Origin: Nitrospira sp. UBA2083
GTDB lineage: Bacteria; Nitrospirota; Nitrospiria; Nitrospirales; Nitrospiraceae
DNA length: 60,435 nucleotides
Assembly (NCBI GenBank): GCA_002331625.1
Contig: DCZN01000134.1
Location: forward strand, 33,322-93,756
Reading direction: 5' to 3'
The position numbers were made by a program, and so were the translations under genes. Below the pieces are notes generated by a model. The model was not told where the DNA came from, ran no database searches, and was given only the letters and a program-made list of their open reading frames with translations. Below, in pieces: positions 47,921 through 57,900 of this stretch. Within the stretch, counting starts at the first letter, position 1. Each line of letters starts with the position of its first letter.

Positions 47921-49063
47921 TTACGCAGCCTCACTCAATGTCGTGAGCGTCATAGTCTGATTGTGAAGGTCACAGCTCCCAGACGTGTAGGGAGAAATCT
48001 CTCCATAGGAATAGAATCCGATTTGCTTCGTGCCTTTCGGCAACACATCAAGTGTGGCCTCGGTCTCTTCCTCCGTCCGCTCTCCTAAGACCAGTCGGCG
48101 TCCGACACAGCTGATTGCCACCGCGAGTGTTGCCGAAGCAAGACCGTCCGACAGCTTCGTTGACGTAGCTGCTTCGGACGCACCCTGGACCAGCCGATCG
48201 AAATTCGCCTTCATCAGCTGAGCAAGCGCGCCTTCTGGAATGTCACCGGCAAAGGTGAGTGATTGCTCTGCTTCGTTGACCGCCAGGATCGTCCTGACCA
48301 AGCTCTTGGTATCCGTTTGACTCGCGCGCAATGCGAGAGGAAACAGGAGCCCGGTTGCCGGTAGTCCTGAAGCCCGATCCCCCAGATATCCCTTATAGAG
48401 CTGAAGCGCGGGTCGCCCATCGAGTTCGAACAGAATATTCCCTCTCGACTTCGTCACCCGTCGCTCTGGGCCGAATCGATCCCATCCCCCTTTTGATCCA
48501 TGACCGATCTGAATCCGATCGCCATAGAAACCAACGGCCGTCACAAAACCCGATTGTGGTCGTCTGTCTTGTAAGACCCAGGTTCGACGAAATCGATCGC
48601 CGTCACCGGCCAGCCCACCGGTGACCACGACAGATGGTGCCACCTCCGAATTCAGACCCCGTACCAGTTCACTTCCATTCACATGAAGCCCGTCGGAAAG
48701 CACGAAGATCCCTTTCAATCGTGGATCGTTGAGTTGTCTGGCAATCTGCTGCCCTGCCATGAACGAATCCTCCGCCGATCGAGCCGGCGCACTGGCCATC
48801 CGAAGATCCGTCCGATCGAATCGCACAACCGCGGCACTGAGGCTCTCGTCGAAGATCTGTGTTCCCAATATCTCTCCGGCCGTCGAACATCCGATCACGA
48901 TTGATTCGGGATAGTCCTTGACCAGTTCGCTGATTGGATCGGGCGTATCGAGAAAGTTGGAGGGTCCAAACAGCAGCACGAGGGTTCGACGAGAGTCAAT
49001 CCGTGGTCGGTTGCTGGATGACCAGCGTTTCTTTGAATCATAACTCAACGTATGGATTTCCAT
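47921..49063 (-). CDS. FIST N/C domain sensory protein
   Basis: This encodes 380 residues. The FIST N domain (LVLLFGPSNFL, IGCSTAGEI, FVLSDGLHVNGSELVRGL, VTGGLAGDGDRF) is followed by a FIST C domain ending in GFYSYGEISP. FIST proteins are small-molecule binding domains linked to kinases or chemotaxis systems, with amino acids proposed as ligands. AAAGGAGA precedes the ATG. It lies between kinase genes, 25 bases after 49089-50462 and six bases before 44705-47914. Confidence 0.92.
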   Translation of the reverse strand: MEIHTLSYDSKKRWSSSNRPRIDSRRTLVLLFGPSNFLDTPDPISELVKDYPESIVIGCSTAGEILGTQIFDESLSAAVVRFDRTDLRMASAPARSAEDSFMAGQQIARQLNDPRLKGIFVLSDGLHVNGSELVRGLNSEVAPSVVVTGGLAGDGDRFRRTWVLQDRRPQSGFVTAVGFYGDRIQIGHGSKGGWDRFGPERRVTKSRGNILFELDGRPALQLYKGYLGDRASGLPATGLLFPLALRASQTDTKSLVRTILAVNEAEQSLTFAGDIPEGALAQLMKANFDRLVQGASEAATSTKLSDGLASATLAVAISCVGRRLVLGERTEEETEATLDVLPKGTKQIGFYSYGEISPYTSGSCDLHNQTMTLTTLSEAA

Positions 49064-49088
49064 TTTGTCGTCTCCTTTCGATCAAGCA

Positions 49089-50462
49089 CTAGGCTGCAAT
49101 CCGACCCTCTGGATCATGGTGGTGTTCTGAGAAAGTCGTCTTTTCCTCCTGTTCGGCAAACCGAACGGTGAACCAAAACCGCGAGCCGCTTCCCACCGCC
49201 CCCTGCACACCTATCGATCCTCCCATCATTTCCACCAGCCGCTTAGAAATGGCCAGCCCAAGACCGGTCCCTCCGTATTTCCGGGTGGCCGATCCGTCAG
49301 CCTGGGAAAATTCCTTGAAGAGCTCCGTCTGATCCGATTCTGAAATTCCGATACCGGTGTCTTGGACGACGATTGTGAACCCTCCGGCAACACCAGAGAG
49401 GCTTGTCACAGTCACCGTAACGCTCCCGGACTCAGTAAACTTGACGGCATTGCCGATCAAATTGGTGAGGATCTGGCGTAAACGGTGCGGATCGCCCGTC
49501 ACATTGGCCTGCATCCCCTCCTCCGTTGTGCAGGAGAGCGAGAGCCCCTTGGCTCGAGCCCGGTCCAGAAACGAATCCACTGTCTCCCTGATGACCGCGG
49601 CGAGATCAAACGGGTGACGCTCCAGCACAACCTTGCCCGCCTCGATCTTCGAAAAGTCCAAGATATCGTTGATGATGTGCAGGAGATGGCTTCCCGAACC
49701 ACGGATCTGCTCCACATAACGTCGCTGTTTGTCGGTCAGGTCTGTCAGCGAGAGCAATTCCGCCATCCCTAAGACACCGTTCATGGGCGTTCGTATCTCA
49801 TGGCTCATGTTGGCCAGAAACTGGGATTTGGCTTTACTGGCCGCCTCAGCCCTCTCCTTTTCCTGATGCAGATCCACCTGTACCGTTTCATTGACCCGCC
49901 AATACACAAGCAGTGCCGCACATTCCGCCAGGATGAACGCCCCGTGAACCAGCGCCCAGGTCCAAGGATTATGCTGAGCTCCCGGGTGGTTGTAGACCAT
50001 GACCGGAGCCCAGGTGCCGATGATCCCGTGATCAACCACAACTGAAACAAGCGCGAGCAGGAAGGGCAGCCAGTCTTGATACAGGACGATCACGGCCATC
50101 ATCACAAAGAAATGAAAATGTGATTCAATGAACCCACCGGAGAGATGCACCAGCACAGCCGAGGCAAAAATCAATCCGACCGTCGCCAAGGCTGCTCGCA
50201 GCCGATAGGGTAAACGACGACTCATGGCCAGAGCGGCTACCCCCACCAGGATCACTCCCCCAAGCAACCCCAGCGACAGGTACTGACCCGCCAAGAGGCT
50301 GTAGAGGGGAAGAGCCACGGCATGCAGCCATAGCAGCCACACGATTCCCAGGTGACGTCGTCCCCATTCCTCCACGTCCAAGGTATGCCCCTTGGGAAGG
50401 GCATGCCAGACCCGTTGGATTGACGATGGCGCACAGGATGGTTCGGACCTGGAACTGGTCAT
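49089..50462 (-). CDS. Membrane HisKA histidine kinase
   Basis: This encodes 457 residues. Six or seven helices occupy residues about 40-190 and include [19 protein letters not shown], a His-rich transmembrane sensor segment. HisKA ([18 protein letters not shown]) and HATPase ([19 protein letters not shown]) follow. No receiver is attached. It is the first gene of the FIST operon and may feed the single receiver upstream or the hybrid kinases downstream. The 237 bases before it show no other gene. Confidence 0.93.
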   Translation of the reverse strand: MTSSRSEPSCAPSSIQRVWHALPKGHTLDVEEWGRRHLGIVWLLWLHAVALPLYSLLAGQYLSLGLLGGVILVGVAALAMSRRLPYRLRAALATVGLIFASAVLVHLSGGFIESHFHFFVMMAVIVLYQDWLPFLLALVSVVVDHGIIGTWAPVMVYNHPGAQHNPWTWALVHGAFILAECAALLVYWRVNETVQVDLHQEKERAEAASKAKSQFLANMSHEIRTPMNGVLGMAELLSLTDLTDKQRRYVEQIRGSGSHLLHIINDILDFSKIEAGKVVLERHPFDLAAVIRETVDSFLDRARAKGLSLSCTTEEGMQANVTGDPHRLRQILTNLIGNAVKFTESGSVTVTVTSLSGVAGGFTIVVQDTGIGISESDQTELFKEFSQADGSATRKYGGTGLGLAISKRLVEMMGGSIGVQGAVGSGSRFWFTVRFAEQEEKTTFSEHHHDPEGRIAA

Positions 50463-50699
50463 AGAACTCTCTGATACTTCGGTGTTTTCGACAAACCAAT
50501 ACGGTACTTTTTCGGTTCTTAGATCACAAAACTTGAAAGGGATTACAAGGACGACGGGGAAGAGCGATCACGCTTCGCGTCTAACGAGTTCTGCTAGATG
50601 GGGAGGACCTTGCAGTGCCCGTGGAGCATGGTCGATAACCGGTCAGAGGACTGTTTCCCTATCTGGAAAGAAACGTTTGGTGAGGAGGCACAGATACAC

Positions 50700-51068
50700 C
50701 TAAGGCGGAGAAAGAAGAACTTCTACATGGCGCAACAAGGTCTCCGCGTCGAACGGCTTAGCCAGGGCATCGTGAGCACCGAGCACTCTGGCGGTTTGAC
50801 ACATTTTGAACCCGTTGAACAGGTTGCCAGATATGGCCAAAATCTTGGGACACTGAGCACGTGATCGAATGTGACGAATGACTTCCAGACCATCCATGTT
50901 GGCCATGAAGATATACAGCACAACCAGTGCGGGCTTTGCCTCTTCGAGGTAGACTAACGCGTTCTTCCCATCACCGGCTTCTTTGACCTGATATCCCTTA
51001 GTCTCTAGGACCAGGCGTAACCACCTCCGAACCTGCTGGTCGTCATCCACAACCAGAACTGTCACCAT
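50700..51068 (-). CDS. Stand-alone receiver with Tyr at the phospho-acceptor position
   Basis: This encodes 122 residues, one receiver domain. The acidic pocket VVDDDQQVR and the Lys motif LAKPF are present. The phospho-acceptor is Tyr52 (VVLYIFMANMDGLE) where Asp is expected, and the usual MP is MA. It should not be phosphorylated normally. It may act as a decoy or scaffold for a kinase such as that at 49089-50462. Confidence 0.85.
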   Translation of the reverse strand: MVTVLVVDDDQQVRRWLRLVLETKGYQVKEAGDGKNALVYLEEAKPALVVLYIFMANMDGLEVIRHIRSRAQCPKILAISGNLFNGFKMCQTARVLGAHDALAKPFDAETLLRHVEVLLSPP

Positions 51069-51207
51069 AAAGAGCTCCCGTTCTAGGCGAAAGTTCCCTC
51101 GATCATCGATGCATGGTCAACGGCGTCTTCAGATAGAAGGCGCCGCATGAGTATGCCGATCGATTTCCCGTTTGGTGCCCGCCGCCCCATATACGACACG
51201 TAGAACC

Positions 51208-52491
51208 CTATTTTGAGGTCAGCACGTACCCGCTCAGCTTGGAGGGAAGGAGCGCATCCTTCACACGGTCCGGTAGCGTCTTCGGGTCCAAACTCTTGAC
51301 GATCGAAAGAGAACGCTCCCGGGCAAGATCGATGATGGCAGCTTGCTCATGCGAGGCATCCCGCTCATACAGCATGATCACCGGCCTGAGCCGCTCCGTT
51401 GGACTACTCTTCAGCACCACCCCAAAACTGCCGTCGTTCAACTCGATGAAGGATCCTGGCGGGAAGACCGTGACCGTCGCGATGAAAGCTTCGATCACAT
51501 CCGGTCCATATTTGTATTGCATCTTGGTATACAGATAGGTCAACGCTTGGCCTGGCCCCAGATGTCGTGCGGATCGCCCGTCGTTGGTCAGGAGATTGTA
51601 CTCCACCACCGTCCCGACCAGCCGCGCCGCCTTGGTGATGTCGCCGTTGATCAAACGCTTCGGATAGCCAGTGCCATCGAGCCATTCACGATGCTGATAG
51701 ACGATCTCGATGACTTCGGGAGCCACGCCCGTGATCGCCTCCAACATTTCCTTCCCCAGCTGCGGGTACATCCGGAGAAGTTTGGTCTCGGTAGGGGACA
51801 TGTCCTCTTCGTTCTTGAGGCGAACGGCCAGGGGAACACGGCTCATCCCGATGTTGTGAAACAACGCTCCCATCCCGACATGCTCAGTTTCCGCTTTGCT
51901 GAAACCGAGCGTTTTGGCCGTCAGCGTTGATAGAATACTGACGTTCATGGACTGCATTGCCAGTTCTTGTCCAGGATCGGCTCGGCTCTCAGTACAGACG
52001 AGACTGATGGCCACAGTGTCTTCCGTCAACACATTTGTCATGGCTCCCAACACGTTCGTCGCTGTCTGGAGGGCCTCGGTCCGGCCGGCGTTGGCCATGG
52101 CGAGCAAAACCGAGACCTCATTGGTCGCATCTCCATACGTGCGGAGGTTGTCCTCGATGGATTTTCGATGATCCAAAACTGTCTGGATCTGCCGGTGCTT
52201 CTCCTTGAGGATCGATTGCTCGTCGGCCTCGGCATCCTGGAGCGTTTCGGCGTCGATTTCGAGGACTTGGACAGGAAGAGAGGAATCCGTGAGCACCGCC
52301 ACGACATCGGCATGGGAGCGGTCCGGGTCGTAGAACAACTTAGTCAGCCGATGTTTCTGAATGATCGCGATTTCAGTCGGGGATGAGACGGTAAAGGTAT
52401 TCCGGACAAAGGGATGCTCCATCCAGCCATGGTCGATCTTAATGTACAGCCCCACACGCAGCAGCCGCGGATCTAGCGGAAGCCAAGCCAT
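51208..52491 (-). CDS. DUF3391 plus degenerate HD-GYP protein
   Basis: This encodes 427 residues. The N-terminal part is DUF3391-like and a long helical linker spans about 85-150. The HD-GYP domain keeps GTGYP (273-277), but the HD pair is HN (H212-N213). The first metal His (QHSVNV type) appears as Gln-Ser-Met-Asn, and the KEHP His is Tyr (MYPQLG). The HHE motif is HRE at 267-269. Phosphodiesterase activity on cyclic di-GMP is therefore doubtful. It may bind nucleotide or partners as a scaffold. It lies among response-regulator genes on the same strand. Confidence 0.88.
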   Translation of the reverse strand: MAWLPLDPRLLRVGLYIKIDHGWMEHPFVRNTFTVSSPTEIAIIQKHRLTKLFYDPDRSHADVVAVLTDSSLPVQVLEIDAETLQDAEADEQSILKEKHRQIQTVLDHRKSIEDNLRTYGDATNEVSVLLAMANAGRTEALQTATNVLGAMTNVLTEDTVAISLVCTESRADPGQELAMQSMNVSILSTLTAKTLGFSKAETEHVGMGALFHNIGMSRVPLAVRLKNEEDMSPTETKLLRMYPQLGKEMLEAITGVAPEVIEIVYQHREWLDGTGYPKRLINGDITKAARLVGTVVEYNLLTNDGRSARHLGPGQALTYLYTKMQYKYGPDVIEAFIATVTVFPPGSFIELNDGSFGVVLKSSPTERLRPVIMLYERDASHEQAAIIDLARERSLSIVKSLDPKTLPDRVKDALLPSKLSGYVLTSK

Positions 52492-52576
52492 CGGTGAACC
52501 CTTTCAGCCGATATCGGCTTATTAAGCGCGAGACTCCTCGCTCATCCGGCCGTTACGAAACGCCTTTGCCACTGGC

Positions 52577-53347
52577 TTACTCCAACACGTGTGAGAGAGT
52601 ATTTGGTTTCCCGTCGAACGATTGCGCTTTAAGATACAGAACGACCGCTTGGGTGCGCCGCTCGATTTCCAACTTGGAAAACATGTTGACGATGTAATTC
52701 TTCACCGTCTTGTCCGACAGCGCCAACTTCGTCGCGATTTCTTTATTGGTATTCCCCTCGGCCATAAGCGCAATCACCCGCCGTTCCTGCGGTGACAATC
52801 TCTCCAACGCAGAACGATAGCAAACCGAATTCTGCTGCGCTCTCAGCCGACGGAAGGTCCACTCAACACCATCAGGACCGAGGTACGAGTCCCCCTTCGC
52901 AACAGCACGAAACGCGCGGACCAGTTCCATCCGGCCGGTATTCTCCCGTAGATACCCTTGTACGCCTGCCTCGACTGCGTGACGGAACGCCATGGCGTTA
53001 TCGTCCCTCATCAAACTGATGATCCGGACCGACGGAAGAACGTGTAAGAGAGCCTTGTAAAGGTCGGAATCCGAACCGTCTGAGAGCCCGGACCCCAGCA
53101 AGATGATATCTGGCTTGGTTCGCCGCAACTCCGAGAGCATCGCCGCAACATTGTCGGCCTGACCGACTACGTCGAGGTCTTGCTCTCCCTCCAACAGCGC
53201 ACACACCCCGACTCTTACGACTTCGTGAGCATCGGCGATGAACACACGGGTCTGTTGCGGAAGGAGGGACGTGGCATTCGAAGGGATGGGACAACTCGAC
53301 TTCGTGTTGTGGTGTGCTCGCCGATGGTCCTGTCGTTTCCGTGGCAT
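52577..53347 (-). CDS. NarL-type regulator lacking the phospho-acceptor Asp
   Basis: This encodes 256 residues from an ATG with AGAGG a few bases upstream. The receiver has Gly85 where Asp is expected (IILLGSGLSDGS), the acidic pair is Asp39-Ala40, and the Lys is Arg (GYLRENT). The C-terminal helix-turn-helix is complete (LSPQERRVIALMAEGNTNKE). It probably binds DNA without phosphorylation, either constitutively or through another signal. A 30-residue extension precedes the receiver. Confidence 0.88.
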   Translation of the reverse strand: MPRKRQDHRRAHHNTKSSCPIPSNATSLLPQQTRVFIADAHEVVRVGVCALLEGEQDLDVVGQADNVAAMLSELRRTKPDIILLGSGLSDGSDSDLYKALLHVLPSVRIISLMRDDNAMAFRHAVEAGVQGYLRENTGRMELVRAFRAVAKGDSYLGPDGVEWTFRRLRAQQNSVCYRSALERLSPQERRVIALMAEGNTNKEIATKLALSDKTVKNYIVNMFSKLEIERRTQAVVLYLKAQSFDGKPNTLSHVLE

Positions 53348-53463
53348 TCAACAACCTCTTGTCAAGAATAAGCCGCTTGACTGCCTTGACTCTTCCTAGA
53401 GGTTATCAGGGAGCGGAACAAGTAGGTATCAGAGCAAGCCTCAACGTGGTATCGGGTTTTGTC

Positions 53464-54123
53464 CTACAGTCGATCCGACAGGCCATTCACCCTCTCTCGT
53501 ATCAGCTGATGATCGATCGCATAACGGATCAGATCGGCGGTCGTCTCAAGGCGGAGCTTCTCGAGTAATCGTGTTCGATAGGTGCTGACAGTCTTGACGC
53601 TCAATTTCAGTCGCTTCGCGATCCGTGAGACCGTGAGACCCTTCCCCAACAGAAAGATGACTTCCAGCTCCCGCACGGAAAGGGATTCATTCGGCTCTAT
53701 TGCGTCGCGACGCATGGAGCGGCGGCCCAGCGTTTCACGGAACGGCTCCATCACCGCCTGGCCTCCGGACAGAATCGTTCGCATCGCCCCATACAGTTCC
53801 CCGGGTGTCGCACCCTTGGTGAGAAACCCGGAGGCCCCGTGAACCATGGCCAAACGCACATACTGAACATCGTCGTGCATGGTCAGCACGAGACATTTGA
53901 GGGAAGGACGGATTTGTTTGATCCGTTTCAAGACCGTCAAGCCGCTGCAATCCGGAAGGCCGATATCCAGAATCACCAGCTCCACAGGCTCGACCCGTAC
54001 GACTCGAATCGCTTCCTCTCCGGTGGATGCTTCCCGTACCACCGGGGAAGCGAAATGACTTTCGATGACCTCTTTGATGGCCTCGCGCAGGAGTGGATGG
54101 TCGTCGACGATTAAGGCAAGCAT
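53464..54123 (-). CDS. NarL-family response regulator
   Basis: This encodes 219 residues with an intact receiver (VDDHPLLREA; acceptor Asp in LVILDIGLPDCSG; Lys in SGFLTKG) and a LuxR-type helix-turn-helix. It is paralogous to the regulator at 54321-54962, with which it shares a C-terminal KTVSTYRTRLLEKLRL.TTADL block. No kinase gene adjoins it, so it may be a second output of the kinase at 54946. Confidence 0.93.
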   Translation of the reverse strand: MLALIVDDHPLLREAIKEVIESHFASPVVREASTGEEAIRVVRVEPVELVILDIGLPDCSGLTVLKRIKQIRPSLKCLVLTMHDDVQYVRLAMVHGASGFLTKGATPGELYGAMRTILSGGQAVMEPFRETLGRRSMRRDAIEPNESLSVRELEVIFLLGKGLTVSRIAKRLKLSVKTVSTYRTRLLEKLRLETTADLIRYAIDHQLIRERVNGLSDRL

Positions 54124-54320
54124 GAGATCTGTCGGGAACTATCGCGCCGATGATGGGAAAGATATAGCAGACGGAGCCTGATACCGATGTCCGCGCCTGT
54201 CCTACATGCACGGCCAAGGCAGCCTATGACGATTGCCGCTGCACTGATCGACTGATGCTCGACAGCGTGGGGCCCATCGTAAGTGACATGTGAGGGACGG
54301 AGGAGGGGCTTACTGATGTG

Positions 54321-54962
54321 TTACACGGTCAAGCGGTATTCGATCGCGTACCGGACGAGGTCCGCAGTCGTGCGGAGCTTCAGCTTGTCCAGCAACCTGG
54401 CTCGATAGGTGCTGACGGTTTTGACGCTCAAGGCCATGTCGGCGGCGATCGCCGAAACGGTTTTGCCTTGTCCAAGCAACCGCAGCACTTCCATCTCTCG
54501 ATCCGAGAGCGTTTCGTGCAGCATCTCCGGCTGCCCCGCGTCTAACAAATCCGCCATCTGATTGGCCAGCGTGGGAGTGATATACCGTCGACCGGCGACG
54601 ACTTCTCGAACCGCGGTTACCAATTCTGAAGGCATTCGGTCCTTCGTGAGATAACCTGCCGCACCGGCCTTGATGGCGCGCAGCGCGAACTCCCGTTCAG
54701 GGTACAGGCTCAAGATGAGAACCGGGAGGGTCGGGCGCAGGAGCTTGACCTCCTTTAAGACCTCAAGGCCGTGTTTGTCAGGAAGCGCGACATCGAGGAC
54801 CAGCAAGTCCCACGGTTCTCGGCGCACCGCCGTCAGCACCGCCTCGGCAGAGGCTGCTTCAACGACGTCAGAGCACAGCCCCTCCTCCACCAAGAGGTCC
54901 CTAATCCCCTTGCGGACGATCGGATGGTCATCGACGATTAGACATTTACACTTGCTTCTCAT
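54321..54962 (-). CDS. NarL-family response regulator, partner of the GAF/PAS kinase
   Basis: This encodes 213 residues from the ATG at 54962; an upstream start at 55040 would overlap the kinase further. The receiver is intact (VDDHPIVRKG, acceptor in LLVLDVALPDKHG, Lys in GYLTKD), followed by a LuxR-type helix-turn-helix. The start lies 17 bases inside the end of the kinase gene, so the pair is translationally coupled. Confidence 0.93.
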   Translation of the reverse strand: MRSKCKCLIVDDHPIVRKGIRDLLVEEGLCSDVVEAASAEAVLTAVRREPWDLLVLDVALPDKHGLEVLKEVKLLRPTLPVLILSLYPEREFALRAIKAGAAGYLTKDRMPSELVTAVREVVAGRRYITPTLANQMADLLDAGQPEMLHETLSDREMEVLRLLGQGKTVSAIAADMALSVKTVSTYRARLLDKLKLRTTADLVRYAIEYRLTV

Positions 54963-57900
54963 CCGGCAATTGTCTCGCCTTTCTACTCCTCGTTGGACGG
55001 CCTGAACCGCTCGGACCACCATCCCCGTCGAGGGGTTCAAGCGGGATGGTCACGGTCACAGTGGTTCCTTTCTGGCGCACCGATCGAATCTCGATCTGCC
55101 CTCCGAGTAACTCGGCCCTCTCGCGGATGCCGCGAAGTCCATATCCCTTCTTCGGCTCGGTGACCCTCCCGCCCCGCCCGTTATCCTGCACCGCCAACGT
55201 GATCGTTCCGTCGGCATAACACAACGTAATGTCCACGCTCGTTGCCTTCGCGTGGCGCACGACGTTCGTGACCAATTCCTGCACGATCCGGAAGAGCGTC
55301 CCCTCCAGCTCCTGACCGATGATCGACGCCACCTTCTTCGGCTCAACGAACAGACGGCAGTCGAGCCCCGCTCCCTGGCGTATCTCCTCGGCCATCGATT
55401 GCAGAGCGGCCACCAACCCGAGCTCGTCCAGGACCGCAGGCCTCAGGCCATGCACAAGCTCGCGAAGCGAGATAAACAGCTGGTCGACCGTCTTGGACGC
55501 CATCATAAGATTTCGTTTGAGCGCCGATCCGTTCGTGCCGGGACGTTTCATCATCTCTTCGCTGGCGCGCGCGAGTCTCAACCGGAGCGCGCTGAGGAGT
55601 TGGCCGAAGTCATCGTGCAGTTCGCGCGATAGACGGCGCCGTTCCTTTTCTTCCGCCTTCTGCACTTGCCGGCTCAACCACTGCAGCCTCGTATAGGCCT
55701 GCTCCAACTCGGCGTACGTTCGTTTCGCCCCCGTGACATCGATCATAGCGCCGATCATCCGCACCGGCTTGCCCTCGGCATCGCTGATGATCTGGCCTTT
55801 GTCACAAAACACCCCATACGTGCCGTCTGCCAGGAGAAACCGGTATTCATCGAAGTACACCCGTTCTCCAGAGGTCACGGAGTCATGCAAATGCCGCAGC
55901 ACTCGCGCTCGGTCCTCAGGGTGTAACCGCGATCGCCAGGCTTCAATGCTTGGTTCCTTGGCCGGATCATAGCCGAACCTTTCTCGAGCATTAGGCGACC
56001 ACCAATGGTCGTCGGTGATCAGATCCCAGTCCCACAGGACGTCATTCGTCACTTCCGCCACAAGGCGGAAGCGTTCTTCGCGTTCGCGAAGCACTCGCTC
56101 GGCTCGGTGACGGTCGGTGATATCGACCGCATAGGCCACGCGCGAGATCGGCTTACCCTGCGCGTTCTTTATGACCGTGACCTCCATCAGCACGGGAAAT
56201 GTCGTCCCGTCCTTGCGCTGGTGGACGGACTCATAGACCAGGTGCCCGAGACGATCAATCTCCTGCATACGCCCCTTCATCTCCTCCCGTGCCTCCGGAG
56301 CATACACCGAGAGGATCGGTTTCCCGACCAGTTCACTGACGGTGTACCCGCGTTCGCTGGCAAATGCCTCGTTGACGGCCACAAGCGTATTATCGTCGAT
56401 ATTTCCATACGCTAACCCGAAACGTGCCTTGGCAAAAACCTGCTCCCAACGCATGGCCTGTTCCGCCATAGCCGCCTGTTCGGTAATGTCCGTATCGGTT
56501 CCTACCATGCGAAGCGGCCGGCCCTGTTGATCCCGCTCCACGACCTGTCCTCGATCCCGGTTCCATTGATAGGTCCCATCCTTTCTACGCAGCCGGTTGA
56601 CGGACTCATACAGTGTTGTCTTTCCATCAAAATGGTCCTGAATCCTCTGCCTCATGGGGAGGACGTCGTCCGGGTGCACCAATCGCTCCCATGATGAAAC
56701 GTGTGGGAGAAGATCTTTTCGGTCATACCCCAAATTCGCCAGCCAGTCGTCGTTGAACCGAACCTCGCCGGTGATGATATTCCAGTTCCACGTACCGGAC
56801 TTCGTGGCTTTCAGCACCTGGCGAAGGTTGGCTTGGGTGGTTCGCAATGCTTCATTTGCTCTTAGACTGTCGATGGTGATGCTCAGCAGATGAGTGGAGG
56901 CTCGCAAGAGCTCCATCTCAAAATCGGTCGGTCCGCGTGCGTCACGATAGTACATCGCGTACGTGCCGAGCACCTCGCCCGTCGCTCCGATGATCGGGAC
57001 GGACGTACAGGCCCTCAGCCCGTGCCGCAAGGCAAGCTCTTTTGCCTCTGTCCAGGGCGCCCACAGCGGATCGGTCGCGATGTCGGCGACAACGACTGTA
57101 GTTTTACGATACACTGCGGTGCCGCACGACCCGTTCCGCGGCCCGATGGGCGCGCCATCGATCGCACGGCTGTATGCTTCTGGCAGCGTCGGAACGGCAC
57201 CCCGCCGCAACGTGCAGCCATCTGGGCCGACCAAAAGAATGCTGCAGATCCCGCCGTTGGACAGCGATTCGATCGATCGAACCAAAAACTCCATCGTCTC
57301 GGATAACGGTGCTCCCTTCGAGACCCGTTCGAGGGCCTCTCGTTCAACACTCTTCAGGACTTCCGCTTGCTTGCGTTCGGTGACATCGAGGTGCGAACCG
57401 GCCATACGAAGCGGTTTGCCGGTCGCATCCCGCAGCACAGCACCGCGAGCCAATATCCATCGGTAGCTTCCGTCCTTGTGCCGGAGCCGATGCTCCAATT
57501 CGTAGCAAGCCGTTTTCCCCTCAAGGTAGTCGTTCACTGCCGCCAAAGCCCGTGCTCGATCATCCGGGTGGAGCAGCGTTTCCCACGTCGTGAAGACATC
57601 GGGAAGATCTTGTTCGCCGTAACCGAGCATGCTTTTCCACCGAGGGGAATAGTAGACGGTATTGGAAATGACATCCCAATCCCAAATCCCGGCATCCGTC
57701 CCGGCGACGGCCAAGGCAAACCGCTCTTCGCTGAGATGCAGTGCGCGTTCGGCCTGCTTCTGTGTCGTGATATCGATGGCGGTGCCGATTCGCGCCGGCT
57801 GCCCATCGTACTCAATGGAGGCGGCGGTGAAATCCAGCCAGCGGATTTGCCCGTCCTTGGCGATGATGGGAAATTCAAACCGGGCCGGAGCCTGATCGCC

